A DNA stretch of 64,000 bases from Thermogemmatispora sp042408735 (GCF_042408735.1 NZ_JBHOQV010000070.1:1-64000), one strand, 5' to 3'; numbered from the stretch's first letter, positions 44,921 through 53,853 are shown. The notes: generated by a model from the letters alone, not told the origin. Numbers and translations are program-made.

Positions 44921-44931
44921 GGCTGACAGCC

Positions 44932-45825
44932 ATGTTACTCACCATACAGAACATCCTGCGAAACCTGCTCTACGAGCGTGGCAAGATCAACGAGCAAGAG
45001 GTTGCCGTCATCTTCGAGGCCCCCACCCGGGAGCGCCTTGAGCGCCTCTGGCAGCCGGCGGTCAGCCTCTTCCTCTACGCCATTCATGAAAACGTCGAGC
45101 TACGTCAGAGTAGCTATCGGACTGTAGCCACCGACAATGGACGGGCCGAACGTCGGCCCCTGCCGCGGCGCTTCGACCTGCGCTACATGGTCAGCGCCAT
45201 CAGCAGCGAGGTCGAGGACGAGCAGCAACTGCTCTGGCGCGTGCTCACCACCCTTGTGCGCTACCCGCAGGTACCGGAGGAACTGCTGCCGGCTGAGCTA
45301 CGTGCGCTGGCCGTACCGCTCGTCAGTAAGCTGGCCCAGGAAGACGACTCGGGGCAGCTCATTGCCCTCTGGAACAGTCTGGGTAGCCCGCCGCGCCCGG
45401 CCCTGGCCTACACGCTTACCGTACCCGTGGAGCTGGCCCTCGTTGCTGAAGCCCCGCTGGTGCTGAGGCGTGTGGCTCGCTACCACCGGCACTTGCCGGG
45501 CGAGGGGGAGAGGCAGGCTGTCGAGAGGGGCCTCGTCCTGGGGGGAGTGGTGCGCAACGAGCAGGGCCAGGCCCTGGCCGGGGTGCGTGTGGCTCTGGAA
45601 GGGCACGCTGAGGAGGGCGTTACCGACAGCGCCGGGCGCTTTGTCCTGGGCCATCTGCCGCCACAGCGAGCCGTCCTGCGCCTGACGCCGCCTGTGGGGC
45701 CGGCCCGACGCCTGACTCTCGACTATGGCGACGACTCGTCGCCCGCTGTCGATCAGCCAGGCGCGCGCGGCTCCCTCTCCTACTACGAAATCGTGCTGGA
45801 GAGGCTACCGGCCCTGGAGACCTGA
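44932..45825 (+). CDS. eCIS DUF4255 protein, second copy, with carboxypeptidase-regulatory-like domain
   Basis: The N-terminal 190 residues are a DUF4255/Pvc16 domain (TIQNILRNLLYERG, then PAVSLFLYAIHENVELRQSSYR and FDLRYMVSAISSEVEDEQQLLWRVL). A beta-sandwich domain follows near 205-270 (LVLGGVVRNEQGQALAGVRVALEG, then SAGRFVLGHLPP) of the carboxypeptidase-regulatory type, which often works in protein or sugar contact. It is a likely terminator or cap protein of the injection system. The ATG at 44,932 is chosen; an alternative GTG at 44,917 overlaps the preceding stop by four bases. The sheath gene follows after 77 bases. Confidence 0.85.
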   Translation: MLLTIQNILRNLLYERGKINEQEVAVIFEAPTRERLERLWQPAVSLFLYAIHENVELRQSSYRTVATDNGRAERRPLPRRFDLRYMVSAISSEVEDEQQLLWRVLTTLVRYPQVPEELLPAELRALAVPLVSKLAQEDDSGQLIALWNSLGSPPRPALAYTLTVPVELALVAEAPLVLRRVARYHRHLPGEGERQAVERGLVLGGVVRNEQGQALAGVRVALEGHAEEGVTDSAGRFVLGHLPPQRAVLRLTPPVGPARRLTLDYGDDSSPAVDQPGARGSLSYYEIVLERLPALET

Positions 45826-45902
45826 GCCGTAGCGCTTCCTGTCTATGAGCCAATCTGTAATGACCCATTCTTGAGCCTGAGAAAGAAGGAGGACCAGGGA
45901 CC

Positions 45903-47531
45903 ATGCCCGAATACCTCTCACCCGGCGTCTACATTCAGGAGGTAGACAGCGGGCCACGGCCCATTGAAGGCGTCGGGACCGCTACCGCGGCCTTTGTTGG
46001 CTTTGCCCCCGCCGGGCCGGCCAATCGACCGGTGCTCATCACCAACTGGTCGCAGTATGTCGCCACCTTCGGTAGCCTCGAAGAAGGAGGACTGCGCAAT
46101 CCCCACCTGCCCGGCTCCTACCTCTCGCATGCCGTCTACGGCTACTTCCTCAACGGCGGCGGCCGCTGCTACGTCACGCGCCTGGTCAACAACAACACCA
46201 AGAGAGACAAGGCCACGCCGGTGCTGCTGCCCAGCCGTGCTTCCAAAGCCCTGCCCTCGCTCATCGTCCATCCCAAGAACGTGCCCGAGCAGGACATTCA
46301 GATTGAGATCCTGCCGCCGACCAAAACCCTGCCGTCCCCCTCCTCCCCGGCGCCAGCCGAAGGTGAGTCGAAGGAAGGCGAGGCCGCTGCCGCCGCCTCT
46401 CCGGGCAAGGCTGGCCTCTTCACTCTCAAAGTGCGCATGGGCGACGAAGAGGAAGTCTATGAAAACCTGAGCGTCGGTGGCAGTGGAGCCGGCGTCAAAT
46501 CCGCGGTTGAGACGGTCAACCAGCTCAGCCAGCTCATCCGCCTGGTGGAGCCGAAGACCAGCGGCAGCCCCATCGAGCGAGCTCCCGAGCCGGGCACCTA
46601 TGTTCTCAGGGCGCCGGCCCAGCTCGCCTTGCCCCAGGTGCAGCCCGACCACTTCGCTGGCAGCGCCGCCGAACGCAGCGGCTTCGAAGGGCTGGAAGTG
46701 GCCGAGGAGGTCACGATGGTCTGCTGCCCCGACCTGATGGCCGCCTACCAGGCCGGCCTGATCAGCCGTGAAGGCGTCAAAGCAGTCCAACTGGCGATGA
46801 TCGCTCACTGCGAGCGCATGGGGGACCGCATCGCCATTCTGGACCCATTGCCGGATCTCTCACCGCAGCAGGTTAAGGTCTGGCGAGAGGCCGAGGCCGC
46901 CTACGACTCGAAGTTCGCTGCCCTCTACTATCCCTGGGTCAAGATCTCCGGCCCCGATGGCCGCCCTCTGGCCGTCCCACCTTGTGGCCACATCGCTGGC
47001 ATCTACGCCCGCAGCGATAACGAGCGCGGCGTCCACAAGGCGCCCGCCAACGAGATCGTCCGCGGCGCCCTGGAGGCCGTCATCCAGGTCACCAAAGGCG
47101 AACAGGACACCCTCAACCCCAGCGGCATCAACTGCATCCGCTCCTTTACCGGGCGCGGCCTGCGCGTCTGGGGGGCACGCACCCTCAGCAGTGACCCGGC
47201 CTGGCGCTATATCAATGTGCGCCGCCTCTTCAACTATATCGAGAAGTCGATCGAGCGCGGCACCCAGTGGGTGGTCTTCGAGCCCAACGATGTCGACCTC
47301 TGGGCCCGCGTCAAGCGCGACATCACAGCCTTCCTGACGGGGGCCTGGCGTGACGGCATGCTCTTTGGCCGCTCGCCAGAAGAGGCCTTTTTTGTCAAAT
47401 GCGACGAGGAGCTGAATCCACCCGATGTGCGCGATCGTGGAATGCTCTTCATCGATATCGGCCTGGCACCCGTCAAGCCCGCCGAGTTCGTCGTCTTCCG
47501 CCTGCGCCAGTGGGCCGGAGGCGGCGCCTAG
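45903..47531 (+). CDS. eCIS contractile sheath protein
   Basis: A tail-sheath protein of 542 residues. It begins with YLSPGVYIQEVDSGPRPIEGVGTATAAFVGFAPAGP and has the typical closing region SSDPAWRYINVRRLFNYIEKSIERGTQWVVFEPND followed by WRDGMLFGRSPEEAFFVKCDEE. These are the conserved N- and C-terminal pieces that form the sheath lattice. A variable middle part (about 115-260) contains a Pro/Ala-rich insertion. It is the only sheath gene in the locus, whereas PVC and Afp carry three. GGAGG precedes the ATG. Confidence 0.95.
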   Translation: MPEYLSPGVYIQEVDSGPRPIEGVGTATAAFVGFAPAGPANRPVLITNWSQYVATFGSLEEGGLRNPHLPGSYLSHAVYGYFLNGGGRCYVTRLVNNNTKRDKATPVLLPSRASKALPSLIVHPKNVPEQDIQIEILPPTKTLPSPSSPAPAEGESKEGEAAAAASPGKAGLFTLKVRMGDEEEVYENLSVGGSGAGVKSAVETVNQLSQLIRLVEPKTSGSPIERAPEPGTYVLRAPAQLALPQVQPDHFAGSAAERSGFEGLEVAEEVTMVCCPDLMAAYQAGLISREGVKAVQLAMIAHCERMGDRIAILDPLPDLSPQQVKVWREAEAAYDSKFAALYYPWVKISGPDGRPLAVPPCGHIAGIYARSDNERGVHKAPANEIVRGALEAVIQVTKGEQDTLNPSGINCIRSFTGRGLRVWGARTLSSDPAWRYINVRRLFNYIEKSIERGTQWVVFEPNDVDLWARVKRDITAFLTGAWRDGMLFGRSPEEAFFVKCDEELNPPDVRDRGMLFIDIGLAPVKPAEFVVFRLRQWAGGGA

Positions 47532-47641
47532 GCTCCGGTCCCTGAGCTGCCGCGAGAGGACAGTCGGGCAAGTCACCCGCTTGTGGCGGGCCACGGGCCG
47601 GACCGTTCGTTGGTGACTGAGAACGCACAGAGGAGGAGCTT

Positions 47642-48082
47642 ATGCTAGACAAAGATCCACTGGTCTCATCATGGTTTAGCGTCGAGTTTCAAGGTCAGAT
47701 CGTCGGCGCATTTCGAGAATGCAGCGGCCTGGGAAGCGAAAATGAGATCGTCGAATACAAAGCCAGCGGGCCGCGAGGCGAGTTTGTTATCAAGAAGGTG
47801 CCAGGCCGCCTCAAATGGACCAACATCACGCTCAAGCGCGGCATTACCGACTCGATGGATATGTGGCAATGGCGCAGGCTTGTCGAGCAGGGGAGAATTG
47901 ACGAGGCACGCAAGAACGGTACCATCACCATGTACAATCAGCAGGGCGAGCCGGTGGCGCGCTGGAACTTTATCAATGCCTGGCCGAGCAAGCTGACCGG
48001 TCCCAGTGCCAACGCGCACCATAACGAGGTGGCCATCGAAGAGCTGGAGATCACCCACGAGGGCTACGAGCGCGTCAGCTAA
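47642..48082 (+). CDS. eCIS inner tube protein (T4 gp19 family), first copy
   Basis: A 146-residue tail-tube protein that forms the inner tube within the sheath. The family pattern is visible in WFSVEFQGQIVGAFRECSGLGSENEIVEYKASG, FVIKKVPGRLKWTNITLKRGITD, WRLVEQG-like helix and ARWNFINAWPSKLTGPSANAHHNEVAIEELEITHEG. GGAGGAG lies seven bases before the ATG. It shares about one third of its pattern with the second tube protein at 48.7 kb, which probably forms the baseplate-proximal ring. Confidence 0.93.
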   Translation: MLDKDPLVSSWFSVEFQGQIVGAFRECSGLGSENEIVEYKASGPRGEFVIKKVPGRLKWTNITLKRGITDSMDMWQWRRLVEQGRIDEARKNGTITMYNQQGEPVARWNFINAWPSKLTGPSANAHHNEVAIEELEITHEGYERVS

Positions 48083-48120
48083 ACCAGGGCCCCGTGGCTG
48101 GCTTGGGAGCCGAGATAGCG

Positions 48121-48507
48121 ATGCTACAGACCGAGTTTTCCTTTACCTTGCCCTGCGGCTACGTCGACGCACGTGGAAACCTCCATCGGCAGGGCACGAT
48201 GCGCCTGGCGACCGCCCTCGATGAGATCGAGCCGCTGCAGGACGCGCGGGTGCGTGCCAACGAGGCCTATCTGACGATCCTGGTGCTCAGCCGCGTGGTG
48301 ACGCGCCTGGGCGATCTCCAGCCGGTCGACGTCAGAGTGATCGAGGGTCTCTTTGCCGCCGATCTGGCCTACCTGCAGCAGCTCTACGTCCAGATCAACG
48401 AGGTGGGCACGACCCTCTTCGAAACCCAGTGTCCCCGCTGCGGCCTGCGCTTCTCGCTCGACCTGACGGAAGGGGGTGAAGCTGATGAGCGATCAGCCCG
48501 TCTCTGA
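48121..48507 (+). CDS. Small eCIS protein with CPxCG motif, tail-assembly-like
   Basis: 128 residues starting at ATG 48,121 (MLQTEFSFTLPCGYVDARGNLHRQGTMRLATALDEI); a GTG at 48,094 is an alternative. The middle is helical (YLTILVLSRVVTRLGDLQPVDVRVIEGLFAADLAYLQQLYVQIN), and the end carries QCPRCGLRFSLDL, a C-x-x-C half of a zinc ribbon. Small proteins of this type lie between tube genes in many eCIS and phage-like loci and are thought to help assembly. The exact role is unknown. Its end overlaps the next small gene by 23 bases. Confidence 0.75.
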   Translation: MLQTEFSFTLPCGYVDARGNLHRQGTMRLATALDEIEPLQDARVRANEAYLTILVLSRVVTRLGDLQPVDVRVIEGLFAADLAYLQQLYVQINEVGTTLFETQCPRCGLRFSLDLTEGGEADERSARL

Positions 48508-48685
48508 TCCGCAGGCGACCGGCTCCAGCGCTGATGCTGGCCGGCCTGGAACTGAGAGCACCAGCGCCGCCATTAATGTTGAGCAACTGGCGGAGAAGGT
48601 CTATCAATTGCTGCGTCAGGAGGCCCGCCTCTCCCTGGCCCGCGGGCAACGGGGGCCAGGGCATCCCCTGACGCGCGGAAGGTGA
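48485..48685 (+). CDS. Small eCIS-associated protein with 'LA-VY-LL' helix
   Basis: A 66-residue protein. The first half is Ser/Gly-rich and looks disordered. The second half has an amphipathic helix VEQLAEKVYQLLRQEARLS that closely matches the C-terminal end of the DUF4157 protein at 49.1-50.9 kb (LDALARQVYSLLKRRLSVE). The ATG at 48,485 has AAGGGGGTGA upstream. It overlaps the previous small gene and ends seven bases before the second tube gene. The shared helix suggests both proteins dock on the same partner. No family was assigned with certainty. Confidence 0.6.
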   Translation: MSDQPVSDPQATGSSADAGRPGTESTSAAINVEQLAEKVYQLLRQEARLSLARGQRGPGHPLTRGR

Positions 48686-48692
48686 GGAGCCG

Positions 48693-49115
48693 ATGGCCAC
48701 CGAAGCCTATCCGGGTTGCCGCTTCTATGTCCTCTTTGAGGGCCAGGCTCAGGGAGTCTTTACCGAGGTCAGCGGGCTGCAGGTTGAGATGGATATCCTG
48801 GAGTATCAGGAGGGCGGCAACAACGGCTTTGTCTATCGCCTGCCTGGCTTTACCAAAGTGAGCAATCTGACGCTCAAGCGGGGTCTGACGACCTCTAATG
48901 AGTTTTATCGCTGGCTTGCCGATGTGGCCAGTGGGCGCCTCAAACGTCGCCATATCTCGGTCGTTATGTACGACGTGGCGGGCAACGAGCTGATGCGCTG
49001 GAACTTTCTCAATGCCTACCCGGTGAAATGGGTCGGTCCCCAGTTGCGGGCGCCGGATAATACGGCGGCCATCGAGACCCTCGAGCTGGCCCACGAGGGC
49101 GTGACCCTCGGCTGA
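48693..49115 (+). CDS. eCIS inner tube protein (T4 gp19 family), second copy
   Basis: 140 residues with the gp19 pattern FYVLFEGQAQGVFTEVSGLQVEMDILEYQEGGNNGFVYRLPGFTKVSNLTLKRGLTT and MRWNFLNAYPVKWVGPQLRAPDNTAAIETLELAHEG. In PVC-like systems the second tube protein (Pvc5 position) starts the tube on the baseplate. AAGGTGAGGAG precedes the ATG. The following DUF4157 protein starts 33 bases later. Confidence 0.92.
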   Translation: MATEAYPGCRFYVLFEGQAQGVFTEVSGLQVEMDILEYQEGGNNGFVYRLPGFTKVSNLTLKRGLTTSNEFYRWLADVASGRLKRRHISVVMYDVAGNELMRWNFLNAYPVKWVGPQLRAPDNTAAIETLELAHEGVTLG

Positions 49116-49148
49116 GCGCGCAAGTGGGGAGACGGAGGAGGGCTAACC

Positions 49149-50930
49149 ATGCGTCGACACCTGCTGCTGATCTCTCTGCGTCGCCGGCGGCTGCTGGGCC
49201 TTGCGCCCGTTCCACGCCTGCCGCGCGCTCTGGAAGAGCGCCACGCTCTGGCTGCTGCCCTTGGCCTGACGACCCTCGCCGGAGGCGATCGGCGCCTGCA
49301 CCAGCTTCCGATGGCTCGACCAGTCTGGCTTCCGCTCTCCTCAGCCGTCCAACTACCAGCCGGAGAGGAAGAGCTGCCGCCCTCGGCGAGCGGCCAGGGA
49401 GCAGAGGACCAGCCGCTCTCCGAAGGCCAGATCCCGGCACCAGTGGCCGGAGGAACGGGGGAGGAAGATCGGAACCGGCAGGCTGCCCATGCCGACGAAG
49501 AGGAGCGGGCGGCCCCATCCGGGCCGTTCGAGCGCAACCAGCCGGAGACCAGACCTCCGCTGCCGCTGGGGCCTTCTGCGGGTCGCGGACATCTGATCGA
49601 GCTGGGTCGGGCTGGTGAGCCTGCTGGTGAGTCTGCTATCGCCACAGCAGGTCCTGCTGTGCCTGACCACGGTCTCGCCAGGACGGACCAGAAGCTCCCG
49701 CTGACCCGACAGTTGGCGACAAAGGGCACCGCGGAACCGAAGCCGGAGCCAGCCAATGAGGCGGCCCAGCTCTTCAGGCCGCGGCCGGACGAGGCTGAAC
49801 GCTCGCCACAGAGCTGGCTCCGGCGTCTGGTGGAGCAGGCCAGGCGCGAACAGGGACTGCCTGCTGAAGGGCATGAGCCAGGTACGGAGCCGAACCGCGC
49901 TGCGGAGCCGCCGACGCCAGCAGGCAAAGCCAGAGAAAGCGCACATACAGCCGCTCAGGCGCCGCTGTCCCAAGCGAGCGACGCTCTCCAGGGTCAGAGA
50001 GGCGCGCCAAAGGCGCAGCGCTTTCCTGCAGCAGAGGCCGGGTCAAGGAAGGGAGAGCCGCCAGCCCTCATCGCCCGCCGCTTTCTCAAGCCGCTGTTGG
50101 GTCTTGACCTGGCCGAGGTCGCACTCTATCGCGATGCCCAGGCAGCGCACGCCACCGAGGTCCTGGCCGCTGACGCCCTCAGCAGCGCCGCCGGCATCGA
50201 ACTGGCGCCCCACCAGGCCCAAACCACACCGGAGGGCCTCGGCCTTCTAGCTCACGAGCTAACACATGTGATGCGCCGACACCGAGCGCGCTTCCTGCCG
50301 CCAGTAGTGGGAGGCAGGCCGACGCCTGACCTGGAGCAGCCTGCGGAGCCAGTCCTGCAGACAGACGAGGAGCGGCTGGCTCTTGCTGTCGAGCGCCGCG
50401 TCCGCCACCAGGCGCGGAAGGCTTTCGCGGTGACCACCCCAGCCCCAGCGCTCCAGCCAGAGCAAGCGACCCAGCTGAAGCCGGAGGTTCCAGCGCCCAT
50501 GACCGCGACAGAGCCATCCGCCGCCGCTGAGCGTTCGCCCGAGGACCAGCGTGTCAGCCAGGGCGGGCGCGGCATCTGGGGTAGTCTACCAGCTCCCTGG
50601 GAGCCGCTGCCTGCCTGGCTGACGGTGCCGACTCCCGCCTTCGGCCCGCCCTCAAGTGAGAGCAGCTCGGATGTGAGCCTCTCGAGGCCAGTCGGGCCAC
50701 TTCCGCCCTCTCCAGCTGAGAGCGCGCCCCCGCCCCCAGTCGAGTCCGAGGGCAGCCAGCGCGCCGGCGTCGAGCGTAACCTGGCCACGCCTGTAGGCGG
50801 CAAGGGCGAAGCGTCGCCCGCTATCTCCGCAAACAGGGCGCCAGAGCCGGACCTTGATGCCCTGGCGCGCCAGGTCTATAGCCTGCTCAAGCGCCGCCTG
50901 AGCGTCGAGCAGCGTCGCCTCCTCTCGTAG
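49149..50930 (+). CDS. Long low-complexity protein with central DUF4157-like domain
   Basis: 593 residues. Most of the length is Pro-, Ala-, Glu- and Arg-rich and looks disordered. A DUF4157-like core lies near 310-375 (RRFLKPLLGLDLAEVALYRD...IELAPHQAQTTPEGLGLLAHELTHVMRRH), with the HELTH motif near residue 369. The C-terminal 27 residues (LDALARQVYSLLKRRLSVE) match the helix of the small 48.5-kb protein. It lies between tube and LysM genes, where a structural protein is expected, so it may be a cargo adaptor or part of the tube-hub rather than a free toxin. The disordered parts could vary freely. Confidence 0.75.
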   Translation: MRRHLLLISLRRRRLLGLAPVPRLPRALEERHALAAALGLTTLAGGDRRLHQLPMARPVWLPLSSAVQLPAGEEELPPSASGQGAEDQPLSEGQIPAPVAGGTGEEDRNRQAAHADEEERAAPSGPFERNQPETRPPLPLGPSAGRGHLIELGRAGEPAGESAIATAGPAVPDHGLARTDQKLPLTRQLATKGTAEPKPEPANEAAQLFRPRPDEAERSPQSWLRRLVEQARREQGLPAEGHEPGTEPNRAAEPPTPAGKARESAHTAAQAPLSQASDALQGQRGAPKAQRFPAAEAGSRKGEPPALIARRFLKPLLGLDLAEVALYRDAQAAHATEVLAADALSSAAGIELAPHQAQTTPEGLGLLAHELTHVMRRHRARFLPPVVGGRPTPDLEQPAEPVLQTDEERLALAVERRVRHQARKAFAVTTPAPALQPEQATQLKPEVPAPMTATEPSAAAERSPEDQRVSQGGRGIWGSLPAPWEPLPAWLTVPTPAFGPPSSESSSDVSLSRPVGPLPPSPAESAPPPPVESEGSQRAGVERNLATPVGGKGEASPAISANRAPEPDLDALARQVYSLLKRRLSVEQRRLLS

Positions 50931-50965
50931 AGGGGAGCAGACACCCCAAGGAAGGAGAGCAGCCG

Positions 50966-51676
50966 ATGCAAAGCAGTCCGCTGGCCCTGGCCACCATCGT
51001 CGATCACGATCACAACTGCAGCGTCGAGTGCATGTTTAATCCCAAAGAATACACCTTTAGCAAGCAGAACTCATGGACTGCCAGGGAGAGCAAAGGCACC
51101 AACATCGCCCGGCTGGAGTTTGGCAGCGGTCAGCCCACTACGCTGCAGATGCAGCTCTTCTTTGACACCTACACCAACATCAAAAGCAATGGCCAGGGAG
51201 GCGGCCCCAAAGACGTACGCAAAGCCTATACCGAAAAAATCTGGAACATGATGAAGGTCGATCCAGCGCTCGGGCCTCTGGGAGGCCGGGGAGGGGGCGC
51301 CAAGCACAAGAAAGGGAGGCCGCCAGTTGTCAGCTTCCAGTGGGGAGCGATCTGGAGCTTCAAGGCCGTCATCACCAACATTCGTGAGCGCTTTACCCTC
51401 TTTCTCCCCGACGGCACGCCGGTGCGCTCTACCCTCGATGTCACCTTTCAGCAGGTGCAGGACAAAGACGACTACCCGCCGACCAATCCCACCTCGGGTG
51501 GAGCGGGAGGCGAGCGCGTCTGGCGTGTCTGCGATGGGGATACCCTGGCCTGGATCGCCTACAAGGAGTATGGTGACCCCAACCTCTGGCGCCTGATCGC
51601 CGAGGCCAATCGCCTGACCCGTGTGCGGCAACTCACGCCAGGCCTCTTGCTGGAGATTCCCAATGCCACAGAATGA
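50966..51676 (+). CDS. eCIS LysM-domain baseplate adaptor (Pvc7-type)
   Basis: 236 residues. The N-terminal part has VECMFNPKEYTFSKQNSW, the tail-associated start of this family. The C-terminal 55 residues form a LysM domain (RVWRVCDGDTLAWIAYKEYGDPNLWRLIAEANRL). In PVC/Afp the LysM protein joins the tube to the central spike. AAGGAGAG precedes the ATG. The next gene, the spike, starts 14 bases before this stop, which indicates coupling. Confidence 0.9.
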   Translation: MQSSPLALATIVDHDHNCSVECMFNPKEYTFSKQNSWTARESKGTNIARLEFGSGQPTTLQMQLFFDTYTNIKSNGQGGGPKDVRKAYTEKIWNMMKVDPALGPLGGRGGGAKHKKGRPPVVSFQWGAIWSFKAVITNIRERFTLFLPDGTPVRSTLDVTFQQVQDKDDYPPTNPTSGGAGGERVWRVCDGDTLAWIAYKEYGDPNLWRLIAEANRLTRVRQLTPGLLLEIPNATE

Positions 51677-53351
51677 GAATCTGCTCAGCCTGCTCTCCAT
51701 CAAAATTGGAGCGACCGACGTCTCGCCGGACTTCATGAGTGACCTGCTGGAGGTCACCGTCGAGAACAGCCTGCACCTGCCGGACGTCGCCACCATTGTC
51801 CTGCATGACACACGGCTGCACTGGATCGACGATAGCAGCCTGGTGCCGGGCAAGAGCGTCCAGATCGAGGCCCACAGCGGGCGGCGCACGAAGCAGCTCT
51901 TCGACGGCGAGATTGTCGAAATCGAGCCGTTCTTTGACGCCAGCAACCAGCAGCTTATCATCCGCGCCTTCGATCGCCTGCATCGCCTCGGGCATGGGAG
52001 CCGTGTGCGCTCCTTCGTCAACGTCAGCGATGAAGACCTGATCAAGAAATTGGCTGCCGAGGCCGGGCTAGAGGCCCAGGTAGGGATCAGCGGGCAGGTC
52101 CATGACTACATCTTTCAGAACAACGAGAGCAACCTGCAGTTCCTTCAGCGCCGGGCGGCGGCCCTGGGCTGTCTGCTCTATGTCCAGGGGAAAACCCTGC
52201 ACGTCGAGCCGCTCAAGAACGGCGGGGGCCAGCTTGAACTTGAGTGGGGGGTCAACCTGCATGAATTTGCGCCGCGCCTGACCACTATTGGCCAGCTCAG
52301 CAAGGTCACCGTGCGCGGCTGGGACCCAGAACAGCGGCGTGCAGTTGTGAGCCAGGCGCAGCAGGGACGGGGAGCACCGCAGATTGGGCAAGAGCAAAGC
52401 GGCGGCGATCTCGTTCAGCAGGCCTTTCAACTGACAGCAGAGGCGCTCGTGGGCGCGGGATCGGTGCGCACGCAGGCCGAAGCGGACCGCCTTGCGCAGG
52501 CAGTGGCCGACCGCGCCGCCGGACGCTTTATCGAGGCTGAGGGGGCCTGCAGTGGGTTGCCTGCCCTGGTGGCGGGCGTCAGCGTGCGCATCAAAGCCGT
52601 GGGCACGCGCTTTAGCGGCACCTACTTTGTCACCAGCACTCTGCACAGCTACAGCGCACGCCAGGGCTACCTCACCCGCTTCAGCGTCAGCGGCTACCAG
52701 CCCGCCACCCTGCTCAACCTGCTGAATGGAGACCAGAGCCAGACCCTGACGACCGCCTCGCCCGTCGGCTCCCTCCCCTCGAGCATGGGCCTGGTAATTG
52801 GAATCGTCACCGACAACGACGATCCCGCCGGCTGGGGACGAGTGAAAGTCAAATACCCCACTCTCTCCGAGGAGCATACCAGCGGCTGGGCGCGCCTGGT
52901 GGTCCCAGGCGGGGGCGCTCAGCGCGGCATCCAGTTCCTACCAGAGATCAACGATGAAGTTCTGGTCGGCTTCCTTGAGGGCGACGTCCAGCACCCCTAT
53001 ATCCTGGGCGGCCTCTGGAATGGTCAGGACAAGCCACCGGAGCCACAGGCTACAAGCGGGGGCCGGGTCCAGAAACGTCTCCTGCGCTCGCGCAGCGGAC
53101 ATCTGATCACTCTGGACGATAGCGAGGGGGGCGGCGGCATCACCATCGCCGATAGCGCGGGGAACAGCCTCAAGATCGAAACCGCCTCCAACAGCCTTCA
53201 GATCAGCGTGCAGGGCAACATCAGCCTGAAAGCTCAGGGAACACTCTCCCTGGAAGCTCAAGGGCAGATCCAGCTCAAAGGGCAGGGCATCAGCATCGAT
53301 GGCGGTGCCGGCGTCGTCACCGTCAGAGGCACGACCATTCAGCTCAACTGA
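51663..53351 (+). CDS. eCIS central spike/hub protein (VgrG-like, Pvc8-type)
   Basis: 562 residues. The hub part (about 1-360) has the gpD-like fold pattern. An OB-fold follows (GLVIGIVTDNDDPAGWGRVKVKYPTLSEEHTSGWARLVVPGGGAQRGIQFLPEINDEVLVGFLEGD), which is the VgrG/gpV signature. The C-terminal 100 residues form a beta-helix spike with regular repeats (NSLQISVQGNISLKAQGTLSLEAQGQIQLKGQG). The ATG at 51,663 lies inside the end of the LysM gene; the frame begins at 51,621 but has no signal for that start. The PAAR gene is next. Confidence 0.93.
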   Translation: MPQNENLLSLLSIKIGATDVSPDFMSDLLEVTVENSLHLPDVATIVLHDTRLHWIDDSSLVPGKSVQIEAHSGRRTKQLFDGEIVEIEPFFDASNQQLIIRAFDRLHRLGHGSRVRSFVNVSDEDLIKKLAAEAGLEAQVGISGQVHDYIFQNNESNLQFLQRRAAALGCLLYVQGKTLHVEPLKNGGGQLELEWGVNLHEFAPRLTTIGQLSKVTVRGWDPEQRRAVVSQAQQGRGAPQIGQEQSGGDLVQQAFQLTAEALVGAGSVRTQAEADRLAQAVADRAAGRFIEAEGACSGLPALVAGVSVRIKAVGTRFSGTYFVTSTLHSYSARQGYLTRFSVSGYQPATLLNLLNGDQSQTLTTASPVGSLPSSMGLVIGIVTDNDDPAGWGRVKVKYPTLSEEHTSGWARLVVPGGGAQRGIQFLPEINDEVLVGFLEGDVQHPYILGGLWNGQDKPPEPQATSGGRVQKRLLRSRSGHLITLDDSEGGGGITIADSAGNSLKIETASNSLQISVQGNISLKAQGTLSLEAQGQIQLKGQGISIDGGAGVVTVRGTTIQLN

Positions 53352-53460
53352 GCGACGCCAGCTACCAGCAAAGAAACATGCTGCAATTGCCTGCAGATGA
53401 GACGTTTTCTTCAAGACAGCAGGCACCGGAAATGGAGCAAACAGAGGAGGAGCGACCAGT

Positions 53461-53853
53461 ATGGGGCAACCGGCAGCCAAGCAGGGCGACCAGATCACCG
53501 CTCTTGACACCCACATCGTCCTGATTCCCTCGCCAGGGGGAGCGGTGCCGACACCCCTGCCCCATCCCTTTACGGGCGTCATCAACGGCAATCTCAGCCC
53601 CAATGTCACCATCATGGGGCTGCCAGCGGCTACCCAGGGGAGTACCGCCGACAACCTGCCGCCACACATCCCCCAGGGCGGCCCCTTTCAGCGTCCCCCG
53701 AGCAACCGAGGGGTCATCATCGAGGGCAGCGCCACAGTCCTGATCAATGGCAAACCGGCGGCCCGTAACGGCGACAGAGCCATGACCTGCAATGATCCGA
53801 GCGATCTGCCCGTGGGAAGTGTGGTAGCAACTGGGACCGTTCTTATCGGCTAG
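53461..53853 (+). CDS. eCIS PAAR-domain spike tip
   Basis: 130 residues of a PAAR-type cone: QPAAKQGDQITALDTHIVL with following Pro-rich repeats and INGKPAARNGDRAMTCNDPSD. These place the zinc-binding residues (His17 and the Cys of MTC) in the usual order. The protein caps the central spike and gives it a sharp tip, and it can carry cargo domains; none is fused here. GAGGAG precedes the ATG. Confidence 0.9.
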   Translation: MGQPAAKQGDQITALDTHIVLIPSPGGAVPTPLPHPFTGVINGNLSPNVTIMGLPAATQGSTADNLPPHIPQGGPFQRPPSNRGVIIEGSATVLINGKPAARNGDRAMTCNDPSDLPVGSVVATGTVLIG

